Shown here: positions 15,441 to 24,406 of the stretch, one piece after another
Numbering within the stretch: the stretch's first letter is position 1
How the letters are laid out: the number at the start of each line of letters is the position of its first letter
Source of the DNA: UBA7672 sp965279085
GTDB taxonomy: Bacteria > Pseudomonadota > Alphaproteobacteria > Caulobacterales > Hyphomonadaceae
DNA length: 64,000 nt
NCBI GenBank assembly: GCA_965279085.1
Contig: OZ257149.1
Span: forward strand, 4,402,001 to 4,466,000
Direction: 5' to 3'
Program-made: the position numbers and the translations under genes
Notes under the pieces: model-generated
Told to the model about the DNA's origin: nothing
What the model saw: the letters and a program-made list of their open reading frames with translations, nothing else
Database searches by the model: none

Positions 15441-16712
15441 ATGACCAACATCTTCCTCTCTTACTCGCGCAAGGATGTGAAGGCCGCCGACCGCATCCAG
15501 CGCTATCTGGAAGCGCGGGGCCTGACCGTCTTCCGCGACATCGAGATGGGCGCGGGCGAGAACTGGGTGAAGAAGACCAGCGAGATGCTGCGCTCCACGC
15601 GCGTCGTTCTCGTTCTCTGGTCCCGCAACAGCGCCGCCAGCGACAATGTCAGCCACGAGGCGATGATCGCCAAGGAGTTGGGCAAGCTCGTTCCCGCGAT
15701 GATCGACGACGTGCAGGGCATGGACCTGCCGATGGGGCTCAGTGTCGTCCAGTCAGCCGACTTGCGGGACTGGCGAGAGCCCAACTCAAACGGCCTTGAA
15801 CGCCTCGCCGCCGCGATCGAGCATCAACTCAAGGAACCGCTGAAGCTGGGGCCGAAGCGCAAGCAGAAATCGCCGTTGCCCTCGGCGCTGACAGGCGTGG
15901 CCACGGCCGTCATCCTGGGCGTCGCCGGCTATGTCTTTCTCACCAGCCAGCCGCCCACTGCGCCGCCCGTCAAAACCGCATCGGCAACTCCGCTCTCCGC
16001 GCCCATTCTCACAACGGACGCCCGCGACGCCGCCGACATCGATCCGCCACCTGCCGGGGACGACCTAGTCGCTGACGTGACCGCCGTGCCCGGTCCCCAT
16101 GTGACAATGCTCGACCTGAGCACCTTTCCACTCTCCGTGCAGACCGCAGTCAACGATGCACGTCTCGCCGAGAGCGCCGCGCTGGCAATGGCCGAGCAAG
16201 CCGGGAGAGCGGCGGATGAGGCGCGCGCACAGCAGGCCGCCGCGAAATCCGGAGCTACCGGAACCGCACAGCGACGCATGGGCGCAAACCTGGTCGAAGG
16301 GCAGATCGTCGACGGACGGTTCAACGGACATGCCGTCGTCACGGTCGAGGACGGCGACTTCAAGGGCGACAGCTATCTCGGCCAGATCGCGAACGAGATG
16401 AACCAGGGCCTTGGCGTATATGAGTATTCGCCCGCCAATCCGAAGTGGGTTTCGGTGCGTTATCGCGGTGAGTGGAACAAGGGCACGCTCAACGGGCTCG
16501 GCGTCGTCGAGTTCCGGGGCGGCGGGACTTACGCGGGCTACTTCCGGGACGGCAAGATGTCGGGAATAGGTGTCTACCGGGACAGCGAGGTCGTCTACGA
16601 AGGCGGCTATGAAGGTGGCCGCAAGCATGGCGTCGGCATCCGCTGGACAGCCAGCGCGGTCGATGCCGGCACATGGGTGGACGGCAAGTTCGCCGGCCGC
16701 CTGATCGAATAG
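15441..16712 (+). CDS. TIR-domain membrane protein with C-terminal MORN repeats
   Basis: 423 residues. Residues 1-130 form a bacterial TIR domain (start TNIFLSYSRKDVKAADRIQ). Glu 73 in SDNVSHEA lies where NAD-cleaving TIRs carry their catalytic Glu. A basic stretch PKRKQK precedes one membrane helix (about 149-168), predicting N-inside/C-outside topology. A Pro/Ala linker and an Ala-rich helix (about 235-270) lead to about four MORN-type repeats (about 315-420), such as YRGEWNKGTLNGLGVVEF and YAGYFRDGKMSGIGVY. The TIR domain aligns without gaps to the one in the gene ending at 31310. The role is unknown; a signalling or NAD-depleting receptor is an inference. It has its own unit after the popZ terminator, and the next gene converges on it. 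Confidence 0.87.
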   Translation: MTNIFLSYSRKDVKAADRIQRYLEARGLTVFRDIEMGAGENWVKKTSEMLRSTRVVLVLWSRNSAASDNVSHEAMIAKELGKLVPAMIDDVQGMDLPMGLSVVQSADLRDWREPNSNGLERLAAAIEHQLKEPLKLGPKRKQKSPLPSALTGVATAVILGVAGYVFLTSQPPTAPPVKTASATPLSAPILTTDARDAADIDPPPAGDDLVADVTAVPGPHVTMLDLSTFPLSVQTAVNDARLAESAALAMAEQAGRAADEARAQQAAAKSGATGTAQRRMGANLVEGQIVDGRFNGHAVVTVEDGDFKGDSYLGQIANEMNQGLGVYEYSPANPKWVSVRYRGEWNKGTLNGLGVVEFRGGGTYAGYFRDGKMSGIGVYRDSEVVYEGGYEGGRKHGVGIRWTASAVDAGTWVDGKFAGRLIE

Positions 16713-16718
16713 GGATCG

Positions 16719-17333
16719 TCAGCGCTCGACCACGCGCACAGTGTAGCCATCGATCGCCAGCTCCATCCGCTCGCAGTTCGCGAACGGCCGGCGCAGCTGG
16801 CGGTCGATGAACAGGCTCATGGCGGTGAGGTCGCTGACCTCGGGCTTCAGGATCAGCAGCTTCAGGGCCTGCATGAACTGGCCATGCGAGATGACGATGG
16901 TGAGTTCGTCTTCGAACTCCGTCAGATCGTCGACAAACGTCCGCGCCCGCGTCAGCAGATGCGAGAAGCTCTCCGCCCCGACGCCATCGATATGCGCCGG
17001 ATCGAGCTTCGCCCAGTACGCATCGATCCACGGCTTGCGGTCCGCCCATGATGTGCCGACGCAACGCGCCGGGTCGAGATAGGTGAACTCCTGGATCGGC
17101 CAGACCTCGTTGATGGCGTCCGCAAACCGCGCATCGATGGGCTTGGCCGTGTCGATCGCCCGGCGGAAGGGCGAGGTGACGATCCGCTGCGGCGCCTCGG
17201 CCAGCTTCCAGGCCAGATCCCGCGCTTGCCTGTGGCCGTGCTCCGTCAGCGGAATGCCTTCAGGGTCGAGCGTCTTGCCCCCGGCATTGGACAGGCTCTC
17301 GGCGTGGCGGAATACCCAGACGCGCTTGGTCAT
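16719..17333 (-). CDS. Histidine phosphatase family (phosphoglycerate mutase-like) protein
   Basis: 204 residues from ATG 17333; the longer frame adds 30 residues that overlap the valS start region and lacks family similarity. The RHG motif appears as VFRHAESLSNAGG, a second conserved Arg is in TSPFRRAIDT, and the C-terminal catalytic His is in IVISHGQFM. Members use the first His as a phospho-acceptor on small phosphoesters or phosphoproteins; the substrate is not predictable here. It is convergent with the TIR-MORN gene (6-base gap) and divergent from valS. Confidence 0.85.
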   Translation of the reverse strand: MTKRVWVFRHAESLSNAGGKTLDPEGIPLTEHGHRQARDLAWKLAEAPQRIVTSPFRRAIDTAKPIDARFADAINEVWPIQEFTYLDPARCVGTSWADRKPWIDAYWAKLDPAHIDGVGAESFSHLLTRARTFVDDLTEFEDELTIVISHGQFMQALKLLILKPEVSDLTAMSLFIDRQLRRPFANCERMELAIDGYTVRVVER

Positions 17334-17399
17334 GGCCCGAACCCCTGCCGGTCCCGCGGAGGGATGACAAGGGCCCGGCTGCAAGCTATCCGCAGGGGC

Positions 17400-20114
17400 A
17401 TGATTGACGATCGTTTCGACCATAAAGCGGCCGAGCCGCGCCTCTACGCCGACTGGGAAAAGTCAGGCGCGTTCAAGCCGTCCGGCGATGGCGAACCCTA
17501 TTCCATCGTCATCCCTCCGCCGAACGTCACCGGCGTGCTGCACATGGGCCATGCGCTCAACAACACGCTGCAGGATGTCCTCATCCGCTACCACCGCATG
17601 CGCGGGCGCCGCACTTTGTGGCAGCCGGGCACCGACCATGCAGGCATCGCCACGCAGATGGTCGTCGAACGGGAGCTCGCGAAGGAAGGCAATATCGGCC
17701 GCCGCGAACTCGGTCGCGAGAAATTTCTCGAGCGCGTCTGGGCGTGGAAGGAAGTCTCGGGCGGCTCGATCACCAACCAGCTGAAGCGCCTCGGCGCCTC
17801 CTGCGACTGGAGCCGCGAACGCTTCACGCTCGACAAGGGCCTCTCCGAAGCCGTCACCAAGGTCTTCGTCGAACTCTACCAGGAAGGCCTGATCTACCGC
17901 GACAAGCGCCTCGTGAACTGGGACCCGCAATTCCAGACCGCGATCTCGGATCTCGAGGTCGAGACGCGGGAAGTGAAAGGCCATTTCTGGCACCTGCGCT
18001 ATCCGCTGGCCGACGGCACGATCTACAAATACCCGACACAGGTCGATGAACTCGGCAAGCCAGTCGTGTTCGAGGATCGCGACTACATCGTCGTCGCCAC
18101 CACACGTCCGGAAACGATGTTGGGCGACACCGCCGTCGCCGTGCATCCGACCGACGAGCGCTATGCGAGCCTCATCGGCAAGCAAGTGAAGCTGCCGCTC
18201 ACCGGCCGACTCATCCCGATCGTCGCGGACGAATACGCCGACCCGACCAAGGGCACCGGCGCCGTGAAGATCACGCCAGCGCACGACTTCAACGACTACC
18301 AAGTCGGCAAGCGCCACAAATTGCCAATGATCAACATCCTCACGGATGACGCGCATCTCAACGCCGACGTGCCCGAAGCCTATCGCGGCCTCGAACGCTT
18401 CGCCGCGCGCAAGAAGGTCGTCGCCGATATCGAGGCGCTCGGCCTGCTCCACGCCATCGAGGACACGAAGATCCAGCAGCCCTTCGGCGACCGCTCGCAG
18501 GTCGTCATCGAGCCGTATCTCACCGACCAGTGGTATGTGGACGCCGCCACGCTCGCCAAGCCCGCCATCGCCGCCGTCGAGAAGGGCGAGACGAAGTTCG
18601 TGCCCGAGAACTGGGCCAAGACCTATTACGAATGGATGCGCAACATCGAGCCGTGGTGCGTCAGCCGCCAGCTCTGGTGGGGCCACCGCATCCCGGCATG
18701 GTACGGGCCGGACAAGAAATTCTTCGTCGCCTACGACGAAGCCGGCGCGATGGCGCAGGCGAAGAAGCACTACGGCAAGGATGTCGAACTGTTTCAGGAC
18801 GAAGACGTCCTCGACACCTGGTTCTCGTCTGGCCTCTGGCCGTTCTCGACGATGGGCTGGCCGGGTGACACTGATCCGGCGCTGAAGGAATTCTACCCCG
18901 GCGCCGTCCTCGTCACGGCGTTCGACATCATCTTCTTCTGGGTCGCCCGCATGATGATGCAGGGCATCCACTTCATGGGCGAGGTGCCGTTCAAGGACGT
19001 CTACATCCACGCGCTGGTCCGCGACGAGAAGGGCCAGAAGATGTCGAAGTCGAAAGGCAACGTCATCGACCCGCTCGAACTCGTGGACGAGTTCGGCGCC
19101 GATGCGCTGCGCATGACGCTCGCCGCCATGGCCGCGCAGGGCCGCGACATCAAACTCGCGAAATCGCGCGTCGAAGGCTACCGCAACTTCTCCACCAAGC
19201 TCTGGAACGCCACCAAGTTCGCCCAGATGAATGGCTGCGAGCTGAAGGCTGGATTCGATCCCGGCTTGGTGAAGCACACGCTCAACAAATGGGTTGTCTC
19301 CGAAGCCGTGCGTACGACGAAGGCGGTCGAGCAAGGCATCCAGGACTACAAGTTCAACGACGCAGCCGGCGCGATCTATGGCTATGTGTGGAACGTCGTC
19401 TGCGACTGGTACATCGAGCTGACCAAGCCGATCTTCATGGGCACGGACGAGGCGGTGAAGGCCGAAACCCGCGCCACGATGGCCTGGGCGCTCGACCAGA
19501 TCGTCCACCTGCTGCATCCGTTCATGCCGTACGTCACCGAGGAACTGTTCCAGGAATTCGGCAAGGCGATCGGCCGGAAGGAATTGCTGATCTCGCGCAA
19601 CTGGCCGTCGCTCGATGAAAAGCTGATCGATGCAGCGGCCGATGCCGAAGTGAACTGGGTCATCCGCCTCATCACGTCGATCCGCTCGACGCGTTCGGAC
19701 CTGCGCGTGCCCGCGGGCGCGAAGGTCCCGCTTACGCTGGTCGGCGCCTCGGCGGAAACGGAAAAGCGCCTCGCGACCTACCAGTCGCTGATCGAGCGTC
19801 TCGCACGCCTCGAAACGGTATCAGTCGCAAAGGAAGCGCCGAAGGGTGCGATCCGCATCGTTCTCGACGAAGCGACCGCCTGCCTCGACATCGCCGCACT
19901 GATCGACCTCAAGGCAGAGATCGCGCGCCTGGAAAAAGAGATCGCCCGCCTCACCGGCGAGATTTCCGGCATCGACAAGAAGCTCTCCAACGAGCAGTTC
20001 GTCGCCAAGGCCCCGCCCGAAGTCATCGAGGAACAGCACGAACGCCGCACGGCGGCGGAGGCTGCGCTGGTGAAGCTCGGTGACGCGCTCGAACAGTTGA
20101 AGAGCGCGGGCTAG
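17400..20114 (+). CDS. valS: Valine--tRNA ligase
   Basis: 904 residues from ATG 17400 (MIDDRFDHKAAEPRLYADWEKSG), matching the family N-terminus and usual length. The class I signatures are intact: PNVTGVLHMGHAL (HIGH motif) near residue 45 and KMSKSKGNVIDPLE (KMSKS) in the second half. The editing CP1 domain contains TTRPETMLGDTAVAVHP. A C-terminal coiled coil (about 835-900, LKAEIARLEKEIARL) completes the ValRS type. It charges tRNA-Val. Upstream purines (CAGGGGC) are weakly Shine-Dalgarno-like. Confidence 0.97.
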   Translation: MIDDRFDHKAAEPRLYADWEKSGAFKPSGDGEPYSIVIPPPNVTGVLHMGHALNNTLQDVLIRYHRMRGRRTLWQPGTDHAGIATQMVVERELAKEGNIGRRELGREKFLERVWAWKEVSGGSITNQLKRLGASCDWSRERFTLDKGLSEAVTKVFVELYQEGLIYRDKRLVNWDPQFQTAISDLEVETREVKGHFWHLRYPLADGTIYKYPTQVDELGKPVVFEDRDYIVVATTRPETMLGDTAVAVHPTDERYASLIGKQVKLPLTGRLIPIVADEYADPTKGTGAVKITPAHDFNDYQVGKRHKLPMINILTDDAHLNADVPEAYRGLERFAARKKVVADIEALGLLHAIEDTKIQQPFGDRSQVVIEPYLTDQWYVDAATLAKPAIAAVEKGETKFVPENWAKTYYEWMRNIEPWCVSRQLWWGHRIPAWYGPDKKFFVAYDEAGAMAQAKKHYGKDVELFQDEDVLDTWFSSGLWPFSTMGWPGDTDPALKEFYPGAVLVTAFDIIFFWVARMMMQGIHFMGEVPFKDVYIHALVRDEKGQKMSKSKGNVIDPLELVDEFGADALRMTLAAMAAQGRDIKLAKSRVEGYRNFSTKLWNATKFAQMNGCELKAGFDPGLVKHTLNKWVVSEAVRTTKAVEQGIQDYKFNDAAGAIYGYVWNVVCDWYIELTKPIFMGTDEAVKAETRATMAWALDQIVHLLHPFMPYVTEELFQEFGKAIGRKELLISRNWPSLDEKLIDAAADAEVNWVIRLITSIRSTRSDLRVPAGAKVPLTLVGASAETEKRLATYQSLIERLARLETVSVAKEAPKGAIRIVLDEATACLDIAALIDLKAEIARLEKEIARLTGEISGIDKKLSNEQFVAKAPPEVIEEQHERRTAAEAALVKLGDALEQLKSAG

Positions 20115-20258
20115 CGCGCAAGAAACAACACGAAGTAGCCTCTCGCCGGCGACTGACGCCGCGTTGTGCGCAAGAACATTGCGCGCCTTCACGAAGTTGC
20201 GCCGCAGTACTGGACGTGGCCACCGCAATGCGGGAAATCGGGGCCGATGGAGGCCCCG

Positions 20259-21239
20259 ATGCGCGCTTTGATTCTCGCAACCGCAGCGTTCCTGGCGTCC
20301 TGCACCAGCATGGAGCCACCCGTGGCAAAACCTGAATGGACGCTCCTGATCCACGGCGGCGCCGGCGTGATGCGCCGCGCCGAGATGACGCCGGAGATGG
20401 ACGCCAGCTACCGCGCCGGACTCAACGATGCGCTCGATGCAGGCTCGAAGGTTCTGTCCGGCGGCGGTTCCGCGCTCGATGCTGTCGAAGCCACTGTGCG
20501 CGTGCTTGAAGACAACCCCAACTTCAACGCCGGCAAGGGCGCCGTGCTCACACGTGAAGGCGTCGCCGAACTCGATGCCTCGATCATGGATGGCCGCGAC
20601 CGCCGCGCCGGCGCCGTCGCGCAGGTCCGCACCGTCCGGAACCCGATCCGCGCCGCGCGTTACGTGATGGAGCAGAGCGGCCGCGTGATGTTCGCCGGCC
20701 CCGACGTGGACGAGATGGCCGCCAAGGCCGGCCTCGATATCGTCCCCCCCGAATACTTCATAACGCCCCGCCGGCTCGAAGCGCTGAAGCGCGCCATGGC
20801 CGGCACGTTCGAGCCGATGGACCGCTACGGCACTGTCGGCGCCGTCGCGATGGACAAACAGGGCAACCTCGCCGCCGCCACGTCCACTGGCGGCATGAAC
20901 GCCAAGCCTCCGGGCCGCGTCGGTGACAGTCCGATCATCGGCGCCGGCACCTACGCCGACAACGCCTCCTGCGCCGTCTCCGCCACGGGCGATGGCGAAT
21001 ACTTCATCCGCGCCAGCGCCGCCCGCATGATCTGCGCCCGCGTGCAGATGCAATCGATGAGCGCCGAGCAGGCCGCGAAAGCCACGCTCGACGAGGTGAA
21101 AGCTCTCGGCGGCACAGGCGGTGTCATCGTCCTCAGCCATGACGGCTCGACCGCGCTCAGCATGAACACCGAAGGCATGTTCCGCGGCCACGCGGACGCC
21201 ACCGGCAAGCGCACCGTTGGCATCTACACGGACGAGTGA
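20259..21239 (+). CDS. Isoaspartyl peptidase / L-asparaginase (Ntn-hydrolase), predicted lipoprotein
   Basis: 326 residues from ATG 20259, with TGGAGG at 20248-20253. The signal ends in a lipobox LASC. The domain starts WTLLIHGGAGVMRRAEM, the classic plant-type asparaginase opening. The autocleavage site is GTVGAVAMDKQGNLAAATSTGGMNAK with the nucleophile Thr directly after Gly-Tyr (RYG-T). Family enzymes self-cleave and then hydrolyse isoaspartyl peptides or asparagine. Export as a lipoprotein is less common and suggests peptide turnover in the periplasm. The gene stands alone between valS and the reductase cluster. Confidence 0.88.
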   Translation: MRALILATAAFLASCTSMEPPVAKPEWTLLIHGGAGVMRRAEMTPEMDASYRAGLNDALDAGSKVLSGGGSALDAVEATVRVLEDNPNFNAGKGAVLTREGVAELDASIMDGRDRRAGAVAQVRTVRNPIRAARYVMEQSGRVMFAGPDVDEMAAKAGLDIVPPEYFITPRRLEALKRAMAGTFEPMDRYGTVGAVAMDKQGNLAAATSTGGMNAKPPGRVGDSPIIGAGTYADNASCAVSATGDGEYFIRASAARMICARVQMQSMSAEQAAKATLDEVKALGGTGGVIVLSHDGSTALSMNTEGMFRGHADATGKRTVGIYTDE

Positions 21240-21310
21240 CGCTTCACCTTGCGCAAGGCTTGTGAGCATGCGCTCGCAGGTCCATGGTGTGCGTCCAACG
21301 GAGGCGCACG

Positions 21311-22243
21311 ATGCAGAAACGCAAGCTCGGAAAGTCCGGTCTTGAAATCGCGCCCCTCGTCCTCGGCGGCAACGTCTTCGGCTGGACCGCTGACAAGGCC
21401 TCATCCTTTGCCGTGCTCGACGCCTTCGTCGATGCTGGCTTCAACGCCGTCGACACCGCCGACGTCTATTCCCGCTGGGCGCCGGGGCATCAGGGCGGCG
21501 AATCCGAAACCGTGCTGGGAGAATGGATGAAGGAGCGCGGCGCGCGCGACCGCATCGTCCTCATCACCAAGGTCGGCAGCGAGATGCCGGCCGGCAAGGG
21601 GCTGAAGGCCGCCTACATCCAGTCCGCCTGCGAAACCTCGCTGAAACGCCTGCAGACGGATCGCATTGATCTCTACTTCTCGCACTTCCCCGACAAGGAA
21701 ACACCCATCTACGAAACGCTCGAAGCGCACCAGCGCCTGATCGATCAGGGCAAGGTCCGCGCCGTCGGCGGCTCGAACTACGATGCTGCCGGCCTGAAGC
21801 AGGCGCTCGACGCCGCCGGTGGAAGCAAGGCGCGCTACACTGTCCTGCAACCCCACTACAACCTGCTCGTCCGCGACCAGTATGAAGGCCCGCTGGAAGA
21901 CCTCTGCGCGAAGGAGGGTCTCGGCGTCATCCCGTATTTCGCGCTCGCGTCCGGCTTCCTTACCGGTAAATACCGCTCCGAAGCCGACCTCAAGAAATCT
22001 CCGCGCGGCGGCCGCATGAAGGATCTCATCAAGGGCCGCGGCCTCGAAATTCTCGCCGTGCTCGACAAGGTCGCCGCCGCCCATGGCGCAACGCCCGCAC
22101 AGGTCGCGCTCGCCTGGCTCATGGCGCGCCCGAGCATCACCGGCCCCATCGCTTCCGCCACCAGCGCCGCGCAGTTGAAGGAACTAGCGCCTGCGGCCGA
22201 ACTCAAACTCTCCGCCGACGACATGAAGACGCTGGATCTCTAA
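21311..22243 (+). CDS. Aldo/keto reductase
   Basis: 310 residues from ATG 21311, with the Shine-Dalgarno GGAGG at 21299. It starts MQKRKLGKSGLEIAPLVLGG. The AKR tetrad is seen as Asp in VDTADVYS with the following Tyr, Lys in LITKVGSE, and His in YFSHFPD. The C-terminal NADPH site region is GATPAQVALAWLMARPSITGPIASATS. It probably reduces or oxidises a small carbonyl compound with NADP(H). It is followed after ten bases by a DUF2855 gene and then a DoxX gene, so the three are likely one operon. Confidence 0.92.
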   Translation: MQKRKLGKSGLEIAPLVLGGNVFGWTADKASSFAVLDAFVDAGFNAVDTADVYSRWAPGHQGGESETVLGEWMKERGARDRIVLITKVGSEMPAGKGLKAAYIQSACETSLKRLQTDRIDLYFSHFPDKETPIYETLEAHQRLIDQGKVRAVGGSNYDAAGLKQALDAAGGSKARYTVLQPHYNLLVRDQYEGPLEDLCAKEGLGVIPYFALASGFLTGKYRSEADLKKSPRGGRMKDLIKGRGLEILAVLDKVAAAHGATPAQVALAWLMARPSITGPIASATSAAQLKELAPAAELKLSADDMKTLDL

Positions 22244-22253
22244 GGGGAATACG

Positions 22254-23333
22254 ATGGCCGAAGCACAAGACCTGCTGGTCAAGCGCACAGCGCTCGCCGA
22301 AACGAAGCTCGCGCCCACCGCGCCGCTCGAACTCGCCGATGGTGAGGCGGCCCTGCGCGTCGATCTCTTCTCGCTCACCGCCAACAACGTCACCTACGGC
22401 GCGTTCGGTGACTTCCTGAAATACTGGCAGTTCTATCCCGCGCCGGATGGTTGGGGCCGCGTCCCTGTCTGGGGCTTCGCCACCGTCACGGAAAGCCGTT
22501 CGCCGAACGTGAAGACCGGCGAGCGCTTCTACGGCTACCTGCCCATGTCCACCGCGTTCAAGCTGAAGCCTGGCCCGCGCCGCCACGGCTCGTTCGCTGA
22601 TGAGAGCGCCCATCGCGCTGGCCTCGCGCCGGTCTACAACAATTATGTGCTGAACGGCGAAGACGCGCTCTATACGCCGGAGACGGAAGCGCTCCAGGTC
22701 CTCTTCCGTCCACTCTTCATCACGTCCTTCCTCATCGACGACTTCATCGCCGACAGCGGCTTCTACGGCGCGAAGCAGGTCGTCTTCTCCAGCGCCTCCG
22801 CCAAGACATCCTACGCCGCCGCCCAGCTGCTGAAGGCGCGCGGGCAGGTGAAGGTGATCGGACTCACATCGCCCGGCAACGTCGCCTTCACCGAGAAGCT
22901 CGGCTTTTACGATAAGGTCGTCGCCTATGCTGATATCGCAAAGCTCGATGGCTCCGTGCCGACGGTCTTCGTCGACATCGCCGGCGATGCAGCGGTGCGC
23001 GCCGCTGTCCACCGCACGTTTGCCGACAACCTCAGATACTCCTGCGCCGTCGGCGCAACGCACTGGGATGTCCCGCGCCCCGAAGAAGCACTCCCCGGCC
23101 CACAGCCGCAGATGTTCTTCGCGCCCAGCGTCGTGCAGAAGCGCATCGCCGACTGGGGCGGCGCCGCCTTCCAGCAACGCGTCGGCGAAGCCTGGCGCGC
23201 CTTCCTGCCCACCGCCAAAGCCAACACCAGCGTGATCGAATCCCGTGGACTCGAAGCCGCTGCACGTGTGTTCGGCGATCTTGTCTCCGGCAGGTCGAAG
23301 CCGAACGACGGCCACGTCATCCGCGTGAGCTGA
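22254..23333 (+). CDS. DUF2855 family protein
   Basis: 359 residues with the Shine-Dalgarno AAGGGGAA. The sequence LRVDLFSLTANNVTYGAFGDFLKYWQFYP and the later GWGRVPVWGFATV are characteristic of DUF2855, distantly related to quinone-oxidoreductase/MDR proteins. A Rossmann-like segment QVVFSSASAKTSYAAAQLL occurs mid-protein. No enzyme activity is established for the family as far as I know. It sits between an aldo/keto reductase and a DoxX protein with gaps of about ten bases, suggesting a shared redox role. Confidence 0.87.
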   Translation: MAEAQDLLVKRTALAETKLAPTAPLELADGEAALRVDLFSLTANNVTYGAFGDFLKYWQFYPAPDGWGRVPVWGFATVTESRSPNVKTGERFYGYLPMSTAFKLKPGPRRHGSFADESAHRAGLAPVYNNYVLNGEDALYTPETEALQVLFRPLFITSFLIDDFIADSGFYGAKQVVFSSASAKTSYAAAQLLKARGQVKVIGLTSPGNVAFTEKLGFYDKVVAYADIAKLDGSVPTVFVDIAGDAAVRAAVHRTFADNLRYSCAVGATHWDVPRPEEALPGPQPQMFFAPSVVQKRIADWGGAAFQQRVGEAWRAFLPTAKANTSVIESRGLEAAARVFGDLVSGRSKPNDGHVIRVS

Positions 23334-23344
23334 AGAAGGTAATC

Positions 23345-23770
23345 ATGCCGGAATTTCTCCATCTCGCCTTCCTCCGGCCGCTCGCGCCCATCGCGTGGCT
23401 GGCGCTCAGGCTCTATGTCGGCTGGTTCCTGATCGTCGGCGTGTGGGACAACGTCACTTCCGCCGAACGCATGACGGAATTTGAGGGCTTCCTCCGCAAT
23501 CTCAACTGCCCGATGCCGGAAATCGCCGCGCCCACATCCGTCTATGCGCAGCTGCTGATCGGCGTCCTGCTGATCCCCGGTCTGCTCACGCGCTTCGCCG
23601 GCCTCCTGCTCGCGTTCAACTTCATTGTCGCGGTCGTCCTGCTTGCGGGTAGTGGAGCAACCGAGCGCGACCTGTTTCCGCCCGCCATCCTGATCTTCGT
23701 CGGCTTCCTTCTCGCGGCGCAGGGCGCAGGGGCATTCTCGCTCGACCGTGTGCTTACAAAGAAGGCGTGA
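23345..23770 (+). CDS. DoxX-like integral membrane protein
   Basis: 141 residues with four hydrophobic segments: WLALRLYVGWFLIVGVWD, YAQLLIGVLLIPGLLTRFAG, LLAFNFIVAVVLLAG and AILIFVGFLLAAQGAGAFSLDR. The last, with its GAGAFSLDR end, is typical of DoxX/DoxD family proteins, which are linked to quinone-dependent redox reactions. It starts 11 bases after the DUF2855 gene, so it is the third gene of the putative operon. Confidence 0.82.
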   Translation: MPEFLHLAFLRPLAPIAWLALRLYVGWFLIVGVWDNVTSAERMTEFEGFLRNLNCPMPEIAAPTSVYAQLLIGVLLIPGLLTRFAGLLLAFNFIVAVVLLAGSGATERDLFPPAILIFVGFLLAAQGAGAFSLDRVLTKKA

Positions 23771-23853
23771 GGGCGCGCCCGCTGGAATGACAGCGATTAC
23801 AAGGCGTCCGCCCCGTTAATCGGAATCGCACATCGCTATGCTAGGTCAGACGC

Positions 23854-24072
23854 ATGACCCGCCTCGAAGCCGCCATCGATCGCCTCCGCGCCCTGCCGGA
23901 GGGCGAACAGGAAATGATCGCTGCCGAGATCGAACTTCTTCTCTCCGAGCCTGCCTCTCTCCTCACGCCTGAGCAATGGATCGAAGTCGAAGCCGAGCTC
24001 GACAGCGACGACGGCGTCCGTCTCACCCACAACGAAGTCATGCTCCGAATGCGCGCGAGGTTCGGCCGATGA
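23854..24072 (+). CDS. Putative antitoxin of a RelE/ParE-type module
   Basis: A 72-residue acidic protein: MTRLEAAIDRLRALPEGEQEMIAAEIELLL, a short linker, then LTPEQWIEVEAELDSDD and a basic end RMRARFGR. The size, charge and position directly before a RelE/ParE-like toxin with an ATGA overlap indicate an antitoxin. It has no recognisable HTH or ribbon-helix-helix DNA-binding motif, so autoregulation is uncertain. Confidence 0.75.
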   Translation: MTRLEAAIDRLRALPEGEQEMIAAEIELLLSEPASLLTPEQWIEVEAELDSDDGVRLTHNEVMLRMRARFGR

Positions 24073-24347
24073 ACATCACCTGGCGTCCCCGCGCTGCTGC
24101 CGATTTCGAACGCCTGATCGCGTTGTCCGGCGAGGGACATATCGCCAACGCCTCGCGCGACAAGTCGCTGCTCGAGAACCGCATCCTTCAGCTCGTCCGC
24201 TTCGACCAGCTGGGCCGCAAGTCCCGCCGCATCGGCGTCCGCGAGCTTCCCGTCGAGGGCACGCCCTATGTTGTGGTCAACCGCCGCCTGGACGATGAGC
24301 TGCTGATCCTGCGTATTTTCCACAACGGCAAGGCGACTCTGGGCTAA
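24069..24347 (+). CDS. RelE/ParE-family toxin
   Basis: 92 residues from ATG 24069, overlapping the antitoxin stop by 4 nt. It starts MNITWRPRAAADFERLIAL and ends with ELPVEGTPYVVVNRRLDDELLILRIFHNGK, the beta-strand core of the ParE/RelE fold. Family members block gyrase (ParE) or cleave mRNA on ribosomes (RelE); which applies here cannot be told. A plausible intact toxin-antitoxin pair. Confidence 0.83.
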   Translation: MNITWRPRAAADFERLIALSGEGHIANASRDKSLLENRILQLVRFDQLGRKSRRIGVRELPVEGTPYVVVNRRLDDELLILRIFHNGKATLG

Positions 24348-24406
24348 CTGGCGCCCGCCGCCCGCTGGTGTATGAAAAGCTGGGGAGCAAGCGACTCGGG
24401 GCGGCC

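Noticed and set aside
15441..16712. Thoeris-type defence system
   Set aside because: No ThsA-like NADase, SLOG or other effector gene is adjacent to any of the three TIR genes, and the proteins are membrane-anchored; defence remains only a possibility.
17463..19517. A 684-residue open frame on the minus strand opposite valS
   Set aside because: It is antisense to a fully motif-supported ValRS; the frame is open because of GC-rich third positions and its translation is low in hydrophobic order and shows no motif.
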